Origin: Desulfobacterales bacterium CG23_combo_of_CG06-09_8_20_14_all_51_8
Lineage (GTDB): Bacteria > Desulfobacterota > Desulfobacteria > Desulfobacterales > Desulfosalsimonadaceae
Direction: 5' to 3'
NCBI GenBank assembly: GCA_002772195.1
Contig: PCSG01000063.1
Span: 1 to 5,348, forward strand
DNA: 5,348 nucleotides
Part shown: piece by piece, positions 1 to 5,092 of the stretch
Layout: every line of letters begins with the position of its first letter
Position numbering within the stretch: position 1 is the first letter of the stretch
Program-made: the position numbers and the translations under genes
Notes under the pieces: model-generated
What the model saw: only the letters and a program-made list of their open reading frames with translations
The model's database searches: none
What the model was told of the DNA's origin: nothing

Positions 1-668
1 TGGACCCGGCGGCGGTGGACGTGAACAACGCCATCAACAAGGTGCGGGGCAAACTGCCGGCGGAGGTCAATCCGTCCATTTATACGGCGGGTTCCCATGT
101 GCTGCCGGTGGATATTTTTGCGCTGTCCCCTTCCGGCGGCGGCCTGACGCTGGATGATGTCCGCAAAATTGCGGAAAGTGACATCAAGCCGGCCCTGCTG
201 CGCAATCCGCAGGTCGGCAATGTGGAGATTTTTGGTGGTTATCAGAGCGCCATCAGCATTAATGTGGATCCGTTCAAGGCCAAATCCTACGGGCTGAGCC
301 TGGATAAAATCGCCGCCACAGTGAGGGCCGTGGACCGGGATGTGCCCATGGGCTTCAGCAAGGATGCCGGGTCCTTCTATACCATTACATTCTACGGCGA
401 ACGGGATCGCATCGATGATTTGCGCATGATGCCCATTGCGCCCAACGTCCGCCTGAGCGATATCGCCGATGTCCGGTGGGAACACCAGAAACGATTTTCC
501 GGATACCAGGGCAATGGCCAGGCATCCATCGCTCTGGCCATTCAGCGCGCCCCGGGGGGGATCGGTTCTGACCACCAGCCAGGCAGGCCGATCGATTGTC
601 GAAAAATTGAAACCGCGATATCCCAACATCCGTTTTCAACTGGCCGACACCCAGCAGAACCTGATTAA
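1..668 (+). CDS. RND efflux permease, 5' fragment (partial, frameshifted)
   Basis: This is the first visible part of an inner-membrane RND (AcrB-like) proton-driven efflux permease, which normally works with a periplasmic adaptor and an outer-membrane channel. The reading frame is open from base 3 at a DPAAVDVNNAINKV stretch, which matches the DP...V.NK motif about 100 residues into AcrB. The first transmembrane helix and about 100 N-terminal residues therefore lie upstream of the window. The visible region is periplasmic porter domain, with LRNPQVGNVEIFGG, INVDPFKAKSYGLSLDKI and LSDIADVRWEHQKR segments typical of the family. Homology runs through IQRAPGG, up to about base 560. The frame then reads about 35 unrelated residues to a TAA at 666-668. 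The homologous continuation is in another frame (see 562-2778), so this is half of one gene and not an independent protein. Family assignment is secure; substrate cannot be told. Confidence 0.85.
   Translation, partial: DPAAVDVNNAINKVRGKLPAEVNPSIYTAGSHVLPVDIFALSPSGGGLTLDDVRKIAESDIKPALLRNPQVGNVEIFGGYQSAISINVDPFKAKSYGLSLDKIAATVRAVDRDVPMGFSKDAGSFYTITFYGERDRIDDLRMMPIAPNVRLSDIADVRWEHQKRFSGYQGNGQASIALAIQRAPGGIGSDHQPGRPIDCRKIETAISQHPFSTGRHPAEPD
551..562 (+). other. Frameshift site at CCCC-GGGGGGG tract in RND gene
   Basis: Four C (550-553 region) run directly into seven G (554-560). Upstream homology is in the frame of base 3 and downstream homology in the frame of base 562. Removing one G gives a seamless reading ...IQRAPGG-SVLTTSQAGRS..., which matches the normal flow of the family between porter domain and TM2. 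The simplest reading is one inserted G. It could be a true mutation, a phase-variable homopolymer, transcriptional slippage, or a sequencing or assembly error. A classical -1 ribosomal slip would not restore the frame; a +1 (or -2) shift is needed. Confidence 0.85.
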
Positions 669-2778
669 GACCGCCAACACCAATATGCTCGAAGCCCTGC
701 GGGACGCCATTATATTTACCCTTCTGGTGATTCTGCTTTTTCTGGGCAACCTTCGGGCAGTAACCGCGGCCCTGGTTTCCATTCCCATGGTGTTTTTCGC
801 CACCCTGGCCATTATCTGGATGACGGGGGGCGAATTAAATATGGTCATCTACACCGCCATCATCCTGGCGCTGGGGATGCTGGTGGATGACGCCGTGGTG
901 GTGCTGGAGAATATCGAACGGCATCTGGTGGAATTAAAACAGGATCTCAATACGGCCATTATCAAAGGGACCAAGGAAGTGATCGGGCCGGTTTTTGCCG
1001 GCACCGTGGCCACTGTGGCCATCATGTTTCCGTTTCTGTTCGCCGGTGATTTCCCACAGCAGATTTTCCGCCCCCTGATTTCCACCCTCATTATCGCCCT
1101 GTGGGTCTCTTATTTTCTGTCCATCACCTTTATTCCGGCCATCTCGTTTTTCCTCTATCGCAAAGGGATTTCAAAGACCCGGTTCGAAGGAGCGCTGGAG
1201 ACCGTTTATGAAAAAAGTTTTGGCCGTCTGGTGGGGCCGTATATGGCGATTCTGCGTTTTTCCGCGGGCGGACGCTCCGTCCTGCGGCGGATCCTGATGA
1301 CGTTAGGTGTCGTCGCCTTTCTTGCCTTCAGCGTCAAAACCATCATGCCGGTGATCGGCCGGGACCTGATGCCGCCCATGGATACCGGCATTATCAAGGC
1401 CCATGTCAAGTTTTCCGCCAACGAACCCGTGGATGCGGCGGAAAAGCGGCTGCTGCCATTTTTGGGCTGGCTTCACCAGCAGCCGGAGGTGGTCATGAGT
1501 TCGGTGAGTTATGGTTCCGAACCCGGCGTATTGTCCTTAGGCTCCGGCCTGCTGCCGGCCGAGGCCATGATGACGGTCAATTGCGTGGACCGGTTTGAGC
1601 GAAAAAAAAGCATCTGGCAATTCGAGCAGGAAATACAGGACGAGTTGGCGAAACTCCAGAACGTCAAGGCGGTCGATGTGTATGATTTCGGCGCCACGCC
1701 CATGTCCAGCATCAAAGCCCCCATCGACGTGCGGCTTCTGGCCGAAGATTATAATGTATTGCCGGAGGCGGCGAAGCGGGCGGCGGCGGCCATGAAAACG
1801 GTCAAAGGCCTGACTTCCGTCAACACAAGCTGGGACGACGATTTTACCGAGGCCCGGCTCGACATCGACATCAACCGCGCCCTGGCATACGGCATGACCC
1901 CGGTGAAGATCGCGGCCCAACTGCCCCTGGCCGGTGTTCCTGTGGCGGTGAGCGGCAACCTGGTTTCCATGCAGAACCAGTTTGTCCGCCTCTATTTCAA
2001 CCGTCCCTTTGACGGCAATCTGGACCAGTTGCGCCTGATTCCCATCCAGACCCCCAAAGGCCCGGTGCCCCTTGCGTCCCTGGCGCAAATTGATTACGGC
2101 CTGACCGCCAACAAGATCGAACGTAACCAGATGCTCTATTCCATGGACGTGTCCGGTTACCGCAGCCGCCGGGCCATTTCCACCCTGACCGAAGACACCC
2201 AGGCCGCGTTAAACAAGGCAGACATCCAAGGGGTGGAAATCAGCCAGGAAGGCGATATCAAACAAATGAAGGACTCCTTCGGGCGGATGATCAAGTCCAT
2301 CGGCATCGGCGTGATCCTGCTGCTCATGGCCCTGGTGGCCATCTACCAATCGGTGCGCCTGGCCATTGTCATGGTCCTGGTGCTGCCCCTGGCCATGATC
2401 GGCGCGTCCTGGGGCATGCTGGCCTTTGACAAGCCGAGCTGCATGCCCAGCCTGGTGGGCATTCTGCTGTTGTTCGGCATTATCATTAAAAATTCGATTC
2501 TGCTGATCGATTTTTATCAGGAGTTTCGAAGAGAAAACAATACGCCCTTTGAAGCGGCAATGGAAAGCGTCCGGGTGCGTTTCCGGCCGGTGTTCATGAC
2601 CGCCTTCGGCACCATTGCCGGCATGATTCCCATTGCCTTTGAATGGGCCGTTGGGCTGGAGCGGCTCTCGCCCCTGGCCGATGTGGCCGTGGGGGGGCTT
2701 TTGGTCGGAACCGTGCTGACATTGATTTATATTCCCATGTTCGCCTACAGCGTGGACGGCAAAGACGCCCCAAAATGA
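562..2778 (+). CDS. RND efflux permease, 3' part (frameshifted continuation)
   Basis: This is the remaining ~738 residues of the RND permease begun at the window edge. It starts in the porter domain (SVLTTSQAGRSIVEKL) and enters TM2 (MLEALRDAIIFTLLVILLF). The TM4 proton-relay pair is present as GMLVDDAVVVLENIERH, with Asp-Asp at 886-891. The helices that follow end before a second periplasmic porter half (about 1360-2270, beginning near RDLMPPMDTGI). The C-terminal helices include GIIIKNSILLIDF, whose Lys at 2488-2490 corresponds to the AcrB TM10 lysine. The RFRPVFMTAFGTIAGMIP loop and a last helix end at TGA 2776-2778. The catalytic Asp/Lys residues are intact, so the protein would be functional if the frame were restored. 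Together with the 5' part about 924 residues are visible, consistent with a ~1030-residue family member lacking its first ~100. No good start codon with a ribosome site follows the frame break; the first in-frame ATG is at 685, after the porter domain. Drug, metal or solvent specificity cannot be deduced. Confidence 0.9.
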   Translation, partial: SVLTTSQAGRSIVEKLKPRYPNIRFQLADTQQNLIKTANTNMLEALRDAIIFTLLVILLFLGNLRAVTAALVSIPMVFFATLAIIWMTGGELNMVIYTAIILALGMLVDDAVVVLENIERHLVELKQDLNTAIIKGTKEVIGPVFAGTVATVAIMFPFLFAGDFPQQIFRPLISTLIIALWVSYFLSITFIPAISFFLYRKGISKTRFEGALETVYEKSFGRLVGPYMAILRFSAGGRSVLRRILMTLGVVAFLAFSVKTIMPVIGRDLMPPMDTGIIKAHVKFSANEPVDAAEKRLLPFLGWLHQQPEVVMSSVSYGSEPGVLSLGSGLLPAEAMMTVNCVDRFERKKSIWQFEQEIQDELAKLQNVKAVDVYDFGATPMSSIKAPIDVRLLAEDYNVLPEAAKRAAAAMKTVKGLTSVNTSWDDDFTEARLDIDINRALAYGMTPVKIAAQLPLAGVPVAVSGNLVSMQNQFVRLYFNRPFDGNLDQLRLIPIQTPKGPVPLASLAQIDYGLTANKIERNQMLYSMDVSGYRSRRAISTLTEDTQAALNKADIQGVEISQEGDIKQMKDSFGRMIKSIGIGVILLLMALVAIYQSVRLAIVMVLVLPLAMIGASWGMLAFDKPSCMPSLVGILLLFGIIIKNSILLIDFYQEFRRENNTPFEAAMESVRVRFRPVFMTAFGTIAGMIPIAFEWAVGLERLSPLADVAVGGLLVGTVLTLIYIPMFAYSVDGKDAPK

Positions 2779-2920
2779 TATAAGCCGTTGAACATGATGA
2801 AAGGATAAAAAAAGGAATAAACACATAACCAGGGAGAGCCGGGAAGAGGTATTTTAATAGGAAAAGGCGGGATGGACAGACGTTTCCGGATTCACCGGAT
2901 ATGCCAAAACATCCCAGAAA

Positions 2921-2929
2921 AAGAGGAGA
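2921..2929 (+). promoter_or_regulatory. Ribosome binding site of the CPFC redox protein gene
   Basis: AAGAGGAGA lies about 6 bases before ATG 2936 and fixes that start. The spacer from 2779 to this point has no convincing promoter, terminator or gene. It holds only a weak 5-bp hairpin at 2885-2899. Confidence 0.7.
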
Positions 2930-2935
2930 AGCATC

Positions 2936-3172
2936 ATGAAAATCGACGTGATCGGTCCCGGTTGCCCGTTTTGCAAGATATTGTTTAAACGGGTCAATGA
3001 AGTGGTAAAAGAAAACAACATGGACGCGGAGGTTTTCCATGTAACCGACTTTAAATTATTCCTCAAATATTTTCCCATGACGCCGGTCCTGATCGTGGAC
3101 GGCGAAGTCCGGCACCGGGGAAAATGGCTGCCGAATAAAAAGAAGATTTTGACGCTTTTGACAAAGGCATAA
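2936..3172 (+). CDS. Small thioredoxin-fold redox-active disulfide protein (CPFC)
   Basis: A 78-residue, single-domain, soluble thioredoxin-fold protein. It opens with the first beta strand MKIDVIGPG followed by C10-P-F-C13, a vicinal dithiol motif in the thioredoxin/glutaredoxin position. The cis-proline element is M48-T49-P50-V51, followed by LIVDGEV and a G62-K strand, ending in a short helix (KKKILTLLTKA). Size and order match the 'redox-active disulfide protein 2' family (thioredoxin-like proteins such as methanogen MTH895), common in anaerobes and sulfate reducers. These are presumed to act in cytoplasmic dithiol-disulfide exchange. CPFC also resembles the glutaredoxin motif, but the overall pattern fits the small thioredoxin family better. 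No signal peptide is present. The stop codon is one base before the GTG of lgt, so the two are probably cotranscribed and perhaps translationally coupled. The physiological partner is unknown. Confidence 0.85.
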   Translation: MKIDVIGPGCPFCKILFKRVNEVVKENNMDAEVFHVTDFKLFLKYFPMTPVLIVDGEVRHRGKWLPNKKKILTLLTKA

Positions 3173-3173
3173 C

Positions 3174-3977
3174 GTGTGGCATTACCCTGAAATGAACCCG
3201 GTAGCGTTTGCTCTGGGGCCGATTTGGCTTCACTGGTATGGATTCATGTATATCGTCGGGTTTGCGGGCGGTTTTTGGCTGGCAGTCCATCGGGCCAGAA
3301 AATTGCCAGCCTGGAACCGCGACAGGGCTAGCGATCTTTTGTTTTATGTGGCGGTTGGCGTGGTGCTTGGCGCCCGGCTTGGATATATGTTCTTTTATGA
3401 TTTTGCCGGTTTTATGAATGAACCCTGGCGTATCGTGAAGGTATGGCAAGGAGGGATGTCGTTCCACGGCGGATTGATCGGCGTCATTCTGGCGATGTTC
3501 TGGTATGCGCGCAAATCCAGGCTGCGGTTTTTTCAAGTGGCGGATTTTGTTGCGCCGATAGTGCCGATAGGCCTGTTTGCCGGACGCATCGGCAATTTTA
3601 TCAACGGTGAATTATGGGGCAAGGTCACAGATTCACCTTTGGGCATGTGGGTGTTTGATCCCCAATTGCAGCGCATGGTGCAAAAGTATCCGACCCAATT
3701 GCTGGAGGCATTGTTAGAGGGCCTGGTATTGTTTGCAATTTTATGGGGTTACACCACAAAATCGTGCCCGGAAGGTGCAACGTCCGGGTTGTTTCTGCTG
3801 TGCTATGGCATTTTCCGTTTTTGTGTGGAGTTTTTCCGGGCGCCGGATGCGCAGTTGGGCTATCTGGTGTGGAATTGGGTCACCATGGGGCAGCTTCTTT
3901 CTCTACCCATGCTGGCGATTGGCGCGGGATTTATCGTGCGGGCGTATCGCCGCGATGTCCAAGCATCGTCTCAATAA
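3174..3977 (+). CDS. lgt: Prolipoprotein diacylglyceryl transferase
   Basis: This inner-membrane enzyme transfers the diacylglyceryl group of phosphatidylglycerol to the lipobox cysteine of prolipoproteins, the first step of lipoprotein maturation. At 267 residues it is near the family size (E. coli 291). It is a multi-spanning membrane protein opening with the family-typical YPEMNPVAFALGPIWLHWYG. Conserved sites seen are W91-QGGMSFH98GG (equivalent of His103 in E. coli), AGR138IGN141FINGE146LWG (Arg143, Asn146, Glu151) and CY211GIFR215FCVE219FFR222APD (Tyr235, Arg239, Glu243, Arg246). All key residues are therefore intact. The usual RHPSQLYE segment reads KYPTQLLE here. GTG 3174 is chosen because the conserved N-terminal FPE-type segment precedes the next ATG (3192), and AAAGG at 3163-3167 is correctly spaced, inside the end of the preceding gene. 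A terminator follows 38 bases after the stop. Confidence 0.96.
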   Translation: MWHYPEMNPVAFALGPIWLHWYGFMYIVGFAGGFWLAVHRARKLPAWNRDRASDLLFYVAVGVVLGARLGYMFFYDFAGFMNEPWRIVKVWQGGMSFHGGLIGVILAMFWYARKSRLRFFQVADFVAPIVPIGLFAGRIGNFINGELWGKVTDSPLGMWVFDPQLQRMVQKYPTQLLEALLEGLVLFAILWGYTTKSCPEGATSGLFLLCYGIFRFCVEFFRAPDAQLGYLVWNWVTMGQLLSLPMLAIGAGFIVRAYRRDVQASSQ

Positions 3978-4015
3978 AAACGACTGCATGGTTTTACCTT
4001 GAAAATCCCCTGGAG

Positions 4016-4039
4016 GGAGGGCGGCCCGCCCTCTTTTTT
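4016..4039 (+). terminator. Rho-independent terminator after lgt
   Basis: A perfect 7-bp GC-rich stem GAGGGCG (4017-4023) / CGCCCTC (4027-4033) with a 3-base GCC loop is followed directly by six T (4034-4039). It lies 38 bases after the lgt stop, so it would end the redox protein-lgt unit. A GGAG tetranucleotide at 4012-4015 just before the stem suggests the hairpin may be derived from a REP-type element. Confidence 0.8.
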
Positions 4040-4065
4040 CGAGGGATGGAAGCCCTCGTTCCATC
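4040..4065. repeat. Overlapping dyads between lgt and the methyltransferase gene
   Basis: Two mutually exclusive perfect hairpins overlap. CGAGGG (4040-4045) pairs with CCCTCG (4053-4058), and GATGGAA (4045-4051) pairs with TTCCATC (4059-4065). The loop of each is part of the stem of the other. The spacing is too tight for both to form as a pseudoknot in RNA. It looks like a piece of a palindromic intergenic repeat; its function is unknown. Confidence 0.5.
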
Positions 4066-4087
4066 GGGATACTTTCTCGACGCAAAT

Positions 4088-4110
4088 GGCGGGTAAGAAA
4101 CCCGCCCTAC
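4088..4110 (-). repeat. REP-like element (GTAG plus hairpin)
   Basis: GGCGGGT (4088-4094) and ACCCGCC (4100-4106) form a perfect 7-bp stem with a 5-base loop, followed at once by CTAC (4107-4110). On the - strand this reads GTAG, then the palindrome. This is the layout of REP sequences mobilised by REP-associated tyrosine transposases (RAYTs): a conserved GTAG/GGAG tetranucleotide followed by a hairpin. No transposase gene is in the window. The class is inferred from architecture alone, as copy number in the genome cannot be seen. Confidence 0.6.
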
Positions 4111-4122
4111 ATTCCGCTGACC

Positions 4123-4131
4123 TGCGATAAT
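4123..4131 (+). promoter_or_regulatory. Possible extended -10 promoter of the methyltransferase gene
   Basis: TGCGATAAT resembles an extended -10 element (TGn then five of six matches to TATAAT) 20 bases before ATG 4152. No good -35 hexamer is visible at the right spacing, where GC-rich REP-like sequence lies instead. This is a weak call, supported mainly by the terminator upstream, which implies a new start of transcription here. Confidence 0.25.
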
Positions 4132-4151
4132 TTTACGAACAGGAATTTTTT

Positions 4152-4886
4152 ATGCGCTATTTAAAAACAGTCACCGGATACGCCATCATTCTCATTGCCG
4201 GCCTCTTGGCGCAAGCGTCGTTATTGGCGCTTGGGCTGTTTCTATTTCACGGTTCTTTCGGACTGATGGATCTGAGCATGAATGATACCGGAAGTCTGGT
4301 TTTTAACGCATTCCTTTCTGCGCTGTTTTTCGCCCAGCACAGCGGCATGGTGCGTAAGAGATTTCGCCACTGGCTGGCGCGGTCGATTGGAAAGGAATTT
4401 CACGGAGCATTGTTTACTATTGCAAGCGGCATGGTGTTGCTGATGGTTATCATTTTCTGGCAGAAAACGCCGGTGATGCTTTTTTCAGCTCAGGGGATGA
4501 TGCGCTGGCTGATCCGGAGCGTCTATTTTTTGATAATCGCCGGCTTTGCCTGGGGCGCGTGCTCCTTGCAGCCCTTTGACCCCATGGGGCTGACACCCAT
4601 CGCCAACCGGCTGCGCGGCAAAGCGTCAGCGCCCATGCAATTGACCTTCCGGGGCCCTTACCGGTGGGTGCGGCACCCGCTTTATCTCTTTGCCATCCTC
4701 ATCATATGGGCCAGTCCTGATATAACAGCCGACCGGCTGTTGCTTAATTTTTTGTGGACCGCCTGGATCATTGCCGGCGCGTTTCTTGAGGAGCGGGACC
4801 TTGCATCTTATTTTGGCGCGGCGTATCGCACCTACCAGCGCAAAACGCCGATGCTGATTCCCAAAAGTTTTCGGCCGGTGTTGTGA
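4152..4886 (+). CDS. Integral membrane methyltransferase, NnrU/MddA/ICMT-like
   Basis: A 244-residue polytopic membrane protein with about six hydrophobic segments (roughly 8-33, 48-62, 86-104, 118-137, 175-190, 195-212). The C-terminal half carries the phospholipid/isoprenylcysteine methyltransferase signature: GPYRWVRHP (168-176), a hydrophobic stretch, then LEERDL (212-217) and Y220-F-G..Y..Y...TPMLIP (to 237). In this superfamily the RHP and EE residues contribute to S-adenosylmethionine and substrate binding. The N-terminal half has an NnrU-like FFAQHSGMVRKRF (59-71) segment. The combination of AQHS, FDPMGL, YR-VRHP and EERDL...Y..Y...PML-P resembles MddA, the methanethiol S-methyltransferase that makes dimethyl sulfide, but an NnrU-like or other small-molecule methyltransferase is equally possible. 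The start is supported by AGGAA (4141-4145), 6 bases before ATG. It appears to be a single-gene unit, with structured repeats on both sides. Confidence 0.8.
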   Translation: MRYLKTVTGYAIILIAGLLAQASLLALGLFLFHGSFGLMDLSMNDTGSLVFNAFLSALFFAQHSGMVRKRFRHWLARSIGKEFHGALFTIASGMVLLMVIIFWQKTPVMLFSAQGMMRWLIRSVYFLIIAGFAWGACSLQPFDPMGLTPIANRLRGKASAPMQLTFRGPYRWVRHPLYLFAILIIWASPDITADRLLLNFLWTAWIIAGAFLEERDLASYFGAAYRTYQRKTPMLIPKSFRPVL

Positions 4887-4896
4887 CCGGGAAATG

Positions 4897-5044
4897 ATTA
4901 TTGGGGCTTGATCATCGTTTCGGCCATTAATGGCGATGCCTCAATATTATTCTTCACGTAGGAGCGGGCCATGCCCGCGATTATTTCCGCAATCGCGGGC
5001 ATGGCCCGCTCCTACGGCCGAAAGGATGATCAAGCCCGATTATT
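4897..5044. repeat. Long imperfect inverted repeat, possible terminator
   Basis: Arms 4897-4925 and 5016-5044 match at 25 of 29 positions. The uninterrupted cores are GGGCTTGATCATC (4904-4916 with 5025-5037) and TTTCGGCC (4918-4925 with 5016-5023), separated by one G/G mismatch. T-rich sequence follows the right arm (5038-5057), so in RNA this could terminate the methyltransferase transcript. The left half of the enclosed region (4926-4956) is unpaired; GCCATTAATGGC at 4923-4934 is itself a perfect 12-bp palindrome. The right half is a REPIN-like doublet, described separately. Confidence 0.7.
4957..5016. repeat. REPIN-like element: two REP sequences in perfect inversion
   Basis: A perfect 26-bp inverted repeat (4957-4982 and 4991-5016) surrounds an 8-base loop ATTTCCGC (4983-4990). 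Each arm has REP architecture: GTAG (4958-4961, complement at 5012-5015) followed by a short palindrome GCGGGC-CAT-GCCCGC (4964-4978 on the left, mirrored on the right), then GATT. The GTAGGAGCGGGC core resembles well-known proteobacterial REPs. Paired inverted REPs form REPINs, the unit thought to be moved by RAYT transposases. No coding capacity is seen. The perfect arms suggest recent insertion or active maintenance. Confidence 0.8.
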
Positions 5045-5048
5045 GTTG

Positions 5049-5067
5049 TTTTAATTTGTAATTAAAA
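5049..5067. promoter_or_regulatory. AT-rich dyad upstream of the FmdE-family gene
   Basis: TTTTAATT (5049-5056) and AATTAAAA (5060-5067) are a perfect 8-bp inverted repeat around TGT, in a very AT-rich leader (about 5038-5079) directly before the next ribosome site. It could be an operator or a promoter/UP region; TAAAAT at 5063-5068 is a possible -10. It does not match the FNR or Rex box consensus. Low sequence complexity makes chance occurrence possible. Confidence 0.3.
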
Positions 5068-5080
5068 TTTTTAAAAAACA

Positions 5081-5085
5081 AGGAG
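5081..5085 (+). promoter_or_regulatory. Ribosome binding site of the FmdE-family gene
   Basis: AGGAG stands 7 bases before ATG 5093. Two other ATGs are near: 5086 (out of frame, abutting the site) and 5090 (in frame, 4 bases away, adding one Met). Spacing favours 5093. Confidence 0.7.
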
Positions 5086-5092
5086 ATGCATG

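Noticed and set aside
554..560. Programmed -1 ribosomal frameshifting on the G7 tract
   Set aside because: A -1 slip leads to the wrong frame; the downstream homology requires +1 (or -2).
469..561. The ATG at 469 as a genuine start for the second RND frame
   Set aside because: Between 469 and 561 this frame encodes sequence unrelated to the family, while the other frame keeps RND porter similarity. No ribosome site precedes it.
2209..2826. A 205-codon - strand frame over the end of the RND gene
   Set aside because: Its translation is rich in His, Gln and Gly in the pattern of antisense to membrane-protein codons. The + strand carries conserved RND helices here.
2872..2988. A 38-codon + strand frame starting at ATG 2872 in the spacer before the CPFC redox protein
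   Set aside because: It is arginine-rich, runs into the next gene in another frame, and has only a vague GGAAAAGG upstream. It is more likely chance than a leader peptide.
4040..4064. An H-type RNA pseudoknot
   Set aside because: The two 6-bp stems would need connecting loops of 0, 1 and 0 bases, which is too short to span the grooves. The pairings are alternatives, not simultaneous.
4957..5016. CRISPR repeat or attachment site
   Set aside because: It is a single inverted pair without spacers or direct repeats, and no cas, integrase or tRNA gene is near.
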